This document shows, piece after piece, positions 1-4,861 of a stretch of DNA of 12,149 bases. Location of the stretch: positions 1 to 12,149 of the forward strand of contig NZ_CP108051.1 of NCBI RefSeq assembly GCF_041435115.1, written 5' to 3'. This stretch comes from Streptomyces sp. NBC_00289 (GTDB taxonomy: Bacteria; Actinomycetota; Actinomycetes; Streptomycetales; Streptomycetaceae). The notes under the pieces were generated by a model, which was not told the origin of the DNA, searched no databases, and was given only the letters and a program-made list of their open reading frames with translations. Positions within the stretch are counted from its first letter, which is position 1; each line of letters starts with the position of its first letter. The translations under genes and the position numbers were made by a program.

Positions 1-70
1 CTTGGTGAGTTCGCCGGTGCATGCCCTCTGACCTCGTGTTCTTCGGCTGACGATTGCGGACGTGCGGCGT

Positions 71-92
71 CTTCGACACGCATTCGGCAGAG
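71..92 (+). repeat. Candidate left attachment-site repeat
   Basis: CTTCGACACG, one differing base, ATTCG, then CA..AG: this 22-bp segment matches 19 of 22 positions of the segment at 11989-12010 immediately after int. Same orientation, at opposite ends of the window. AICEs are bounded by direct repeats (attL/attR), but those are usually identical over the core, so the three mismatches are a weakness. Could be coincidence. Confidence 0.3.
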
Positions 93-145
93 GGGCGGAC
101 GACGCGTGTCTGCTGAAGCCACACGCCCAGGGTATCCGCCTGAAC

Positions 146-259
146 ATGCTTGCTCTGATTGCCTACCGCTCGTACGACGGCGCAACGACCGTGTGGGCCT
201 TCGTCGTTGCCATCCTCATCGTGCTGGTGGCGGGTTGGTACATCCGACGCCGAAGGTAA
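146..259 (+). CDS. Possible 37-aa single-pass membrane peptide
   Basis: A short frame opening at an ATG encodes one clear hydrophobic segment (residues about 16-33, WAFVVAILIVLVAGWYI) that ends in a run of four arginines, as in a small N-out/C-in membrane peptide. An in-frame GTG at 62 would give 65 aa, but the extra N-terminus (rich in R, H and A) looks non-coding and no convincing Shine-Dalgarno site precedes either start. I do not recognise the family. The candidate att repeat at 71-92 lies just upstream, so this could be the first gene inside the element or a host gene at the junction. It could also be a chance ORF. Confidence 0.35.
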   Translation: MLALIAYRSYDGATTVWAFVVAILIVLVAGWYIRRRR

Positions 260-396
260 GTCCGACACCCGATTTAAGAGTTCGATCATGGGGCCGTGCG
301 GCCTGCTCCGCGCCCGCGACGCTGAGGGTTGGTGGTGCCCCCCTGCGGCCGTTCCAGTCCGTTGCCGTCCAGGGGTGTTGATGTCATCCGCTGATG

Positions 397-720
397 TCAC
401 GTCGCGGAGGGCCGGCGCGCTGCCAGTCGCCGCAGCCTGCGGCGGCGCTGTCCCGCTGTGCCCTGCTGAGCTCTCACGATGGCGACCGTCTGCGGATCAC
501 TGATCAGGTCGTAGTCGTACATCAAAAGCGCGTCGTCGTCCTCGGCGAGCAGGCATCGCAACGTGTCGATGTGACGCTCAGGGCTAGTGAGTAACCGCTT
601 CGACTCCAGCCAGGCGGCCAGACCACCATCGTCTTCCAGCACGGAACCACCGTAGTCAGCCGGCCCGGCATCGTCGCCCCAGTTCTCCGGGTGCAGACAT
701 AACGCGTCCAGGGTGGCAGA
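397..720 (-). pseudogene. Open frame lacking a proper start; probable gene remnant
   Basis: The minus-strand frame is open from 720 (just after a TGA at 723-721) to a TGA at 399-397. The translation looks protein-like over most of its length (for example WLESKRLLTSPERHIDTLR and ALLMYDYDLISDPQTVA), and this quality continues upstream of the only usable start, a GTG at 642, where HPENWGDD is encoded. No ATG, GTG or TTG exists in the upstream part and no Shine-Dalgarno site is seen. The last 20 or so residues become arginine-rich and low in information, as if read into non-coding DNA. The simplest reading is a fragment truncated at both ends. Family not recognised. If functional it would be an 81-aa protein from the GTG. 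Confidence 0.4.
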
Positions 721-868
721 TCATCGCCGGGGGCCCAGGCCAGAGCGGGGTGGGAGGGGGACCCCTGCGCGTCGTCTGTCGGCGTCGGTCGGCCTCGGAC
801 GGCCCAGGGACGGCCCAGGACTCAGTCGGCCTCGACCGGCCGTGCCCAGGCAGCGGTGCCACCGTCCG
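643..868. other. Gene-poor spacer with short direct repeats
   Basis: Between the 3' end of the 208-aa gene and the remnant frame there is no convincing complete gene. An 11-bp unit GGACGGCCCAG occurs twice in tandem (797-807 and 808-818), and GTCGGCCTCG occurs at 788-797 and 825-834, bracketing it. This is low-complexity duplication, not a recognisable functional site. Confidence 0.4.
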
Positions 869-1495
869 TCACTCCATCTGCACGGGAGCAACCGGGAGCT
901 GTTCCCTGTAGGGCCAGGTGAAAGTGCGATCGGGCTCGAGGTGCGCGTCCCCCCAGTGGATGGCATGGATGCCGTTCTCGGCGTCGGCCGTGAAGAACAC
1001 ACAGACCAGCCTGGTGGAAGCTCCCAGCTCCTCGAACACTTCGTGCAGCCCCAGGTACTCCTCGGTCGCCAGGTCCTCATCGACATCGAACAGGCCTTCC
1101 GGAGGCTGCGGCCCGTGCGCCCTGAACAGCCGATGCCGAGTAGGCGATGCGTTGGCCGGCAACCGGGCTCGATCCAGGGGCTTCGGCCTGTCCGCGTACC
1201 GGAAGGGGAAGAGTGCGTGATCATTGATCACCGCATACTCGTACCCCCGCACGTCGCGCACGGCTTCCCCCAGCTCTCGCGCCGTCTCCGCCAGGTTCTC
1301 GCGCACCACCCCAGCGAGGGCGACACCGTACGGACTCCGCTTCTTCAGTCCCGCGGCGAGGTGCGCGGCGTGAGCCTTCCCGTGCGCCTTGGCCAGTTGC
1401 ACCGGGACCGCAGCGGCAAGTGCGCCAGCGTGCCGCCCAAACCGCTCGATGGCCCAGGCCGACGGCCCTACCGGATAGCCACCCAACACCGACAT
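869..1495 (-). CDS. Hypothetical protein, 208 aa, family not recognised
   Basis: Start chosen at the ATG at 1495 because a strong purine-rich Shine-Dalgarno (GAGGGGAGC) lies about 5-7 bases upstream; extending to 1591 adds an N-terminus that looks like untranslated sequence. The protein has an alanine-rich N-terminal half with amphipathic helices, including a charged stretch (VRENLAETARELGEAVRDV) around residues 75-93. A hydrophobic beta-like core, YEYAVINDHALFPFRYA, follows at about 97-113. The acidic C-terminal half contains FEELGASTRLVCVFFTADAE and an HAIHWGDAHLEP motif. No transmembrane segment or signal peptide is seen, so it is probably cytosolic. Codon usage is typical of the genome. 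It is transcribed away from the element core and stands alone on its strand. It could be AICE cargo or a host gene; I cannot assign a function. Confidence 0.75.
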   Translation of the reverse strand: MSVLGGYPVGPSAWAIERFGRHAGALAAAVPVQLAKAHGKAHAAHLAAGLKKRSPYGVALAGVVRENLAETARELGEAVRDVRGYEYAVINDHALFPFRYADRPKPLDRARLPANASPTRHRLFRAHGPQPPEGLFDVDEDLATEEYLGLHEVFEELGASTRLVCVFFTADAENGIHAIHWGDAHLEPDRTFTWPYREQLPVAPVQME

Positions 1496-2000
1496 GCAGT
1501 GCTCCCCTCCCCCAGGTCCGGCCCACTGAACTGTGTGACACGTACACGAAGGGCGCACAAGGGGGCGATCTGGCCAGGGCGTCCAACGCACGCTCGTCTC
1601 TCAGACCATCCACAACTGATCACCGGCGGCCGTGACCTGCGGCTGCGCTATGGATCAACGCCCTGACCTGCTGCTGAGCTGTCGGTAGCTGTCGACGTTG
1701 GTCAACGTTGAGCGCCCTTCCGCGGCCCGAGGGCGGCCCGGGAGGGCGCTCGTGCGTGAGTGTCCGCCGTCGCTTCTCGTCCTGCTCACAGTGCGTTGCC
1801 GTCCTGCGTAGTCAATCATTCGTTGACGAGCTTGCAATCCTTGGCCGAGACGTTCGGGGCCCTCACCTGTGACGTTGCGGGCTGAGGGGGCCTTATAGGC
1901 TCGGATAACATTTTCCTGTGCTGCGGCCCCTTCTTTTGCGAGTGCCACTATTGCTTAGTCGGTAGCGGTGTTCCGTGAAGGAAAAGGGGTGGAACTGCTA
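1496..2000. other. Intergenic region without a supported gene
   Basis: About 500 bases between the start of the 208-aa gene and a small membrane ORF. It contains the promoter region of the 208-aa gene, an AGCTGTCG direct repeat (copies about 10 bp apart near 1675-1695), two CGTTG copies flanking GTCAA, and the hairpin at 1710-1751. From about 1795 the sequence becomes less GC-rich. A 97-codon minus frame at 1655-1948 crosses the hairpin and looks compositionally non-coding. Confidence 0.5.
1710..1751. terminator. Strong hairpin, possible bidirectional terminator
   Basis: GAGCGCCCT (1710-1718) pairs perfectly with AGGGCGCTC (1743-1751), and the G/C-rich interior can pair further. No T-run follows on either strand, as is common for Streptomyces terminators. 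It lies in a gap between transcription units, so terminator is the default reading; a recombinase- or protein-binding palindrome is the alternative because short direct repeats crowd its left side. Confidence 0.45.
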
Positions 2001-2273
2001 ATGCGAAACTCTCGATACGGGAAAATGATGGCCCTCGCGCGCGTTCTGGATGTGAGGATGTTCGTTCAAATCGGGTTACTCATCGCTTGTTCGCAATTCG
2101 TCAGTCCAGAGCAGATGACGGCTGTGTCAGGGATGCTCCTGTTGATCCAACAAGCCTCCGTTCGCGGAGGGGGCGCGGGCGCGTCTAGTTCTCGTCCTCA
2201 GGATCCTGCGCTACTTCCTCCGGAAGGTCTGCATCAAACGCAATCCAGCGGAATGCCAGGTTCAGGTTCATGA
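2001..2273 (+). CDS. Possible small membrane protein, uncertain
   Basis: The ATG at 2001 follows the purine-rich segment GAAGGAAAAGGGGTGGAA. The first 55 or so residues look plausible: a basic N-terminus (RNSRYGK) and two short hydrophobic stretches (about residues 20-32, FVQIGLLIACSQF, and 39-50). After residue 55 the translation turns into G/S/P-rich sequence, because it runs through a hairpin at 2155-2170 and then over the 3' end of the convergent HTH gene. Either the 3' part is a frameshifted or decayed tail or the ORF is spurious. The base composition is clearly less GC-rich than the element core. No family recognised. Confidence 0.3.
   Translation: MRNSRYGKMMALARVLDVRMFVQIGLLIACSQFVSPEQMTAVSGMLLLIQQASVRGGGAGASSSRPQDPALLPPEGLHQTQSSGMPGSGS
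2155..2170. terminator. Small perfect hairpin with TTCG loop
   Basis: CCTCCG, TTCG, CGGAGG: a 6-bp perfect stem with a TTCG loop, located 15 bases beyond the stop codon of the minus-strand HTH gene (stop at 2185-2187). The position suits termination of that gene, although no T-run follows. Confidence 0.4.
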
Positions 2274-2730
2274 GGTGGTTCTCATGCCTGTCCTGGGCAT
2301 CTGCGACGTACCCGAAGCGCGCCTGACGGCGGCGATTCATATGATTCTGCTCGGCTTCTCCCTTGCCTCCGGCGAGGCGAATGAAGCGCTGCTCTGCGGA
2401 TTGCCTGCTTCGCATGGCCATGGCATCGGCTATCTCGCGAAACGTGATCCCTCGACGTCGAGCCTCTCGGAGCAGCCGCTCCTCTGAAGCCTCCACGAGT
2501 ACCTGCATTTCAGCCACTAGAGTCAGAGCGTCTAGCATGTCCTGATCTGTTCTGCGCGTTCCGCGGGACGGATGCGACATGATGGAGATGAATGCGGCGA
2601 CGTCGATCATAAAGTGCCGCGCCTCTTGGAATTTCTTTTCGTGTCGCTTGGAGAGTCGAATGCAGGCGCGCACTGCTTTATGAGGTAGCCAGGTATGCCG
2701 GTCCATTCTTTTCTGATCGCGAGGAGCCAT
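2185..2730 (-). CDS. HTH DNA-binding protein, 181 aa
   Basis: Residues about 81-119 form a convincing helix-turn-helix: ASEERLLREARRRGITFREI followed by ADAMAMRSRQSAEQRFIRL. The GITFREIADAM then SRQSAEQRF pattern matches a widespread Streptomyces HTH family (typically G-S/T-W-x-x-I-A-x-A-L then RQAAExR), so DNA binding is well supported. The flanks are charged and helical; the C-terminus is acidic (DLPEEVAQDPEDEN). No membrane segment. Start taken at the ATG at 2730. There is no Shine-Dalgarno site, but a -10-like TAGAGT ends 6 bases before the ATG, which would suit a leaderless mRNA; an internal ATG at 2706 is the alternative. Base composition is visibly lower in GC than the neighbours, suggesting a different origin. 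Its promoter faces the structured block at 2780-2945, so it may regulate accessory or element functions (inference). Confidence 0.75.
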   Translation of the reverse strand: MAPRDQKRMDRHTWLPHKAVRACIRLSKRHEKKFQEARHFMIDVAAFISIMSHPSRGTRRTDQDMLDALTLVAEMQVLVEASEERLLREARRRGITFREIADAMAMRSRQSAEQRFIRLAGGKGEAEQNHMNRRRQARFGYVADAQDRHENHLMNLNLAFRWIAFDADLPEEVAQDPEDEN

Positions 2731-2779
2731 AAGGCAACTCTAGATCCGTTGGGTGGGGCGGGAGTCTGGTTCCGAGAAG

Positions 2780-2945
2780 GTCGGTGGAACGGCTTTGGGC
2801 TGGAGCTGCTTTGGGGCGAGTGATCATGGCCCCGTAAGCTTCCGGCGCGTCGGGCAGTCTGTGGACCTGCCCGTTAAAGCACGACGTTGGGGCCATGATC
2901 TTAGAGGCTCGCCCCAAAGTGGCTGCCTAAAGCCGTGGAGCCGAC
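2780..2945. repeat. Large four-block imperfect palindrome; candidate replication or transfer origin
   Basis: Four blocks on the left reappear inverted on the right in the same nested order: GTCGG (2780-2784 with 2941-2945), ACGGCTTTRGGC (2789-2800 with 2925-2936, one mismatch), CTTTGGGGCGAG (2809-2820 with 2908-2919) and GATCATGGCCCC (2822-2833 with 2889-2900). The loop contains its own perfect stem CGGGCAG/CTGCCCG (2851-2857 with 2867-2873). The non-pairing stretches between blocks differ in length, giving bulges. Known: rolling-circle elements carry large imperfect palindromes as single-strand origins. Inference: this may be the sso, or a transfer locus; a non-autonomous insertion with degenerate terminal repeats is an alternative. 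Confidence 0.65.
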
Positions 2946-2971
2946 CGCCCCAGCCACAGAGGGTGTCTCCC

Positions 2972-3090
2972 ACTTCATGCCCGCAGCTCGCCAGCGCGCC
3001 GCCGGGCGCGGCCAGCCGGGGCGCAGACAGGAGGCAGGCCGCGCCGCAGAGGCGGCGCGCGCCCGCGCCGTGCGCGGGCCTTGATGAAGT
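2972..3090. repeat. Multi-hairpin GC-rich block enclosed by an outer stem
   Basis: ACTTCAT (2972-2978) pairs with ATGAAGT (3084-3090) and encloses three perfect hairpins: CGCGCC/GGCGCG (2995-3000 with 3005-3010), CGCGCCGC/GCGGCGCG (3040-3047 with 3052-3059, loop AGAG) and GCCCGCGC/GCGCGGGC (3061-3068 with 3072-3079, loop CGT). The result is cloverleaf-like. It ends 10 bases from the stop of the Nudix gene. It may combine that gene's terminator with an origin, or be a structured RNA. Confidence 0.55.
3061..3079 (-). terminator. Probable terminator of the Nudix gene
   Basis: An 8-bp perfect G/C stem with a 3-base loop lies about 20 bases downstream of the Nudix stop codon (3101-3103, minus strand). 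There is no T-run. It is one of the three hairpins of the larger structured block, so a role beyond termination is possible. Confidence 0.4.
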
Positions 3091-3100
3091 AGGGAAAGTT

Positions 3101-3568
3101 CTACCGCGCTGCGATCAGGCTCTTGCCGTCATGGCTCCGCACGTGAGGCCCGTTGCCGTCCAAGGCGTCCAGGAGCCGGATGGCGAAGACCTCGGCCATG
3201 CGTTCGCTGACCTCTTCGGGCGTGAGCCAGTCGACCTCGGTTGATTCGCTGGAGGTGCGCTCTGTGCCGCCTGAAGGCTTGCAGCGGAAGACAAGGGCGA
3301 CGATGCCCCGGGTGGTGTTCTTGTAGACCCCGGTGAGCTGGTCCACCTCGACGTGGATGCCCGTCTCTTCCAAGACTTCGCGGGCGACGCCGGCCTCGGG
3401 GGTCTCGTTGAGTTCGAGTACGCCGCCGGGAAGTTCCCAAGTGCCGTTGTCCGCGCGGCGGATCGCCAGGAGTCGGCCGTCCTCGCCGATGACCACTCCG
3501 GCCACGGACACGGAGTGGAGCGGCGTTGACTCGCCTTCCTGGGCACTGTTACTCATGTGCAGGAGCAT
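3101..3568 (-). CDS. pif: Nudix hydrolase-domain protein, Pif-like (transfer immunity)
   Basis: A complete Nudix box is present at residues 49-71 (numbered from the ATG at 3568): G49, E55, then R63-E64-V-L-E67-E68-T-G70-I71, exactly GX5EX7REUXEEXGU. The preceding strand ends GTWELPGG. At 155 aa it is a single-domain Nudix protein. Known: pSAM2 Pif, which blocks redundant transfer between cells that both carry the element, contains a Nudix motif and is encoded beside korSA. Position, strand and motif therefore suggest a Pif homologue acting in the cytosol; the substrate is unknown. Two starts are possible, ATG 3568 or ATG 3556 (MSNSAQEG). Neither has a Shine-Dalgarno site; the upstream leader is pyrimidine-rich. 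The 3556 ATG lies inside the presumed KorSA operator. The stretch 3557-3568 would also be mRNA leader of the divergent repressor. Housekeeping mutator-type activity is the alternative. Confidence 0.85.
   Translation of the reverse strand: MLLHMSNSAQEGESTPLHSVSVAGVVIGEDGRLLAIRRADNGTWELPGGVLELNETPEAGVAREVLEETGIHVEVDQLTGVYKNTTRGIVALVFRCKPSGGTERTSSESTEVDWLTPEEVSERMAEVFAIRLLDALDGNGPHVRSHDGKSLIAAR
3550..3567. promoter_or_regulatory. Presumed KorSA-type operator O1 in the kor/pif divergent region
   Basis: TACTCATGTGCAGGAGCA matches 14 of 18 positions of the palindromic site at 4418-4435. It covers the putative pif start codons and the leader of the repressor gene. A -35-like TTGACT (3526-3531) lies upstream on the plus strand and a weak -10 would fall over the site. 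This suits autoregulation of the repressor and co-repression of the Nudix gene. Known: KorSA of pSAM2 binds upstream of korSA and pra. Confidence 0.6.
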
Positions 3569-3586
3569 AGGAGGAAGAGAAGGACT

Positions 3587-4366
3587 ATGGGAACAGCAGT
3601 AGGAGGTGAGCGGTCCGTACCTCGCTACGTACAGATCGCAGACGAGATCGTGCAGCAGATCCGGGCCGGTGTCATCAAGCCCGGCGACATGGTGCCCAGT
3701 GAGTCCGAGCTGGTGGACCGCTACGGCGTATCAGGCGGCACGATCCGTAAGGCCATGGTCGAGGTGCGTGCGAGCGGGCTGGTCGAGACACGGCACGGCA
3801 AGGGCTCGATCGTGAAGGATCGGCCGCCCGTGCGCCATCGGTCCTCCGACCGCTTCCGGCGTTCACTTCGGCAGGGTGGCAAAGCTGCCTATCTCGCCGA
3901 GTCTGCGCAGTCCGGCGCCACGGCCAAGGTGAGCGTCCTCTACATCGGCCCAATGGAGGCCCCGGAGGATGCTGCGGAGCGCTTGGGCGTCCCCGCCGGC
4001 ACTCAGGTGCTCGCCCGGCGACGCCTCTACTTCCGTAACGGCACGCCCGTCGAGACGGCGACGTCGTACCTCCCGTGGGACGTCGTGAAGGACATCCCTG
4101 AGCTGTTCGCCGAGAACCCCGGCGGTGGCGGCATCTACGCCCGACTCGAAGACCACGGGCACGAGTTCGAGGAGTTCGTCGAGACCCTGCAAGGGCGGCC
4201 GGCCTCCAAGGCGGAGTCCTCGGAGCTGGCTCTCAGCCCCGGCGCCCCCGTCATCCACCTGATCCGTGAAGCACGTACGACCGAGGGACGCGTGGTCGAG
4301 GTCTGTGACACGCTCATGGCCGCTGACCAGTTCGTTTTCGAGTACCGGATCCCCGCCCTCGACTGA
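3587..4366 (+). CDS. korSA: GntR/HutC-family repressor with UTRA domain, KorSA-like
   Basis: From the ATG at 3587 the protein is 259 aa. An N-terminal GntR winged helix spans about residues 13-77 (YVQIADEIVQQI, PSESELVDRYGVSGGTIRKA, GLVETRHGKGSIV). The C-terminal UTRA effector domain, about 112-255, has the usual E-x8-L and RxRRLYFRNGTPVE strand pattern. An AGGAGG lies 12 bases upstream and AGAAGG 3-4 bases upstream; an in-frame GTG at 3557 is less likely because it overlaps the operator. Known: KorSA of pSAM2 and TraR/KorA of related plasmids are GntR proteins that silence transfer and replication genes. Location between a Nudix gene and the SCO3933-type/tra operon matches korSA. Three copies of a shared palindrome at its own start region and before the next operon are the likely binding sites. 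UTRA domains often bind small ligands; what this one senses is unknown. Confidence 0.9.
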   Translation: MGTAVGGERSVPRYVQIADEIVQQIRAGVIKPGDMVPSESELVDRYGVSGGTIRKAMVEVRASGLVETRHGKGSIVKDRPPVRHRSSDRFRRSLRQGGKAAYLAESAQSGATAKVSVLYIGPMEAPEDAAERLGVPAGTQVLARRRLYFRNGTPVETATSYLPWDVVKDIPELFAENPGGGGIYARLEDHGHEFEEFVETLQGRPASKAESSELALSPGAPVIHLIREARTTEGRVVEVCDTLMAADQFVFEYRIPALD

Positions 4367-4417
4367 CGCATCCTCAACTCCCCTCAGCCCGTCGCGACTT
4401 CTTCTTCGCGGCGGGTT

Positions 4418-4435
4418 GACTCATGTACAGGAGTC
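4418..4435. promoter_or_regulatory. Presumed KorSA-type operator O2, tra/pra promoter
   Basis: GACTCATGTACAGGAGTC is a near-perfect palindrome (16 of 18 positions symmetric). It overlaps a -35-like TTGACT (4416-4421). Shares its core with the sites at 3550 and 4454. Confidence 0.65.
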
Positions 4436-4453
4436 ATGCACTCTTCTTCATGT

Positions 4454-4471
4454 CACTCATGTACATAAGTG
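4454..4471. promoter_or_regulatory. Presumed KorSA-type operator O3, tra/pra promoter
   Basis: CACTCATGTACATAAGTG, a near-palindrome with 14 of 18 positions in common with O2, centred 36 bp downstream of it. Spacing of about three to four helical turns and same-type half-sites suggest cooperative binding by dimers (inference). Confidence 0.65.
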
Positions 4472-4482
4472 ACGGAGTCCAG

Positions 4483-4494
4483 CCTCTATAGAGG
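4483..4494. promoter_or_regulatory. 12-bp perfect palindrome at the ribosome-binding region
   Basis: CCTCTATAGAGG is a perfect palindrome whose right half merges into the Shine-Dalgarno GAGGAG (4491-4496), 9 bases before the GTG at 4506. It includes a -10-like TATAGA. As RNA it could sequester part of the ribosome-binding site; alternatively it is an extra operator or promoter element. Confidence 0.35.
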
Positions 4495-4505
4495 AGTGAA
4501 TCGCT

Positions 4506-4859
4506 GTGCGTCAGATTCCCGTAGACACGTCCGCCGCGACCGTGATGGTCGCCAAGGCTCCGCAGCCCAAGGTCAAGGACCGCCGTACCGGTGAGATCGC
4601 CCTCGACAAGGACGGCGTCACGCTGATGACGGTGGAGGTCATGTTCTCCACGCCGGATGAGGTGGAGATCCTCAAGCTCACCGTTCCGCAGCCGGGCGTC
4701 TCCGAGGACCTGGCGATGGGGACTCCGGTCGCGCTGACCGGTCTGGTCGCCTCGGCGTGGGAGAACGAGTTCAACGGCCAGAAGCGCCACGGGATCGCCT
4801 TCCGGGCGGTCGCCGTGACCTCGCTTGTCGCCGCTGCCTCGAAGCCGAAGGCTGCCTGA
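4506..4859 (+). CDS. SCO3933-family regulatory protein, probable Pra-position activator
   Basis: 117 aa from a GTG at 4506 with GAGGAG 9 bases upstream. I recognise the sequence type (MRQIPVDTSAATVMVAKAPQ, KVKDRRTGEIALDKDG, and LTGLVASAWENEFNGQKRHG) as the SCO3933 family found in almost all pSAM2-like AICEs just downstream of the kor gene. The protein is small, beta-rich and soluble, without an obvious HTH. Known: in pSAM2 the gene repressed by KorSA at this place is pra, which activates replication, excision and integration genes. Whether this protein does the same is inference from position and operator arrangement. Two operator copies and a palindrome precede it. It ends 2 bases before the tra start, so it is probably co-transcribed and translationally coupled. 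Confidence 0.85.
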   Translation: MRQIPVDTSAATVMVAKAPQPKVKDRRTGEIALDKDGVTLMTVEVMFSTPDEVEILKLTVPQPGVSEDLAMGTPVALTGLVASAWENEFNGQKRHGIAFRAVAVTSLVAAASKPKAA

Positions 4860-4861
4860 TC

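Noticed and set aside
713..1666. 317-codon plus-strand frame opposite the 208-aa gene
   Set aside because: Low-quality Arg/Pro/Gly-rich translation without a ribosome-binding site; the minus strand has a strong one and a protein-like sequence.
1655..1948. 97-codon minus-strand frame
   Set aside because: It passes through a strong hairpin and short repeats, has no ribosome-binding site and no recognisable domain.
3557..3586. GTG at 3557 as start of the GntR repressor
   Set aside because: It would place coding sequence over the operator and lacks a ribosome-binding site; the ATG at 3587 follows AGGAGG and AGAAGG, and GntR homology begins shortly after it.
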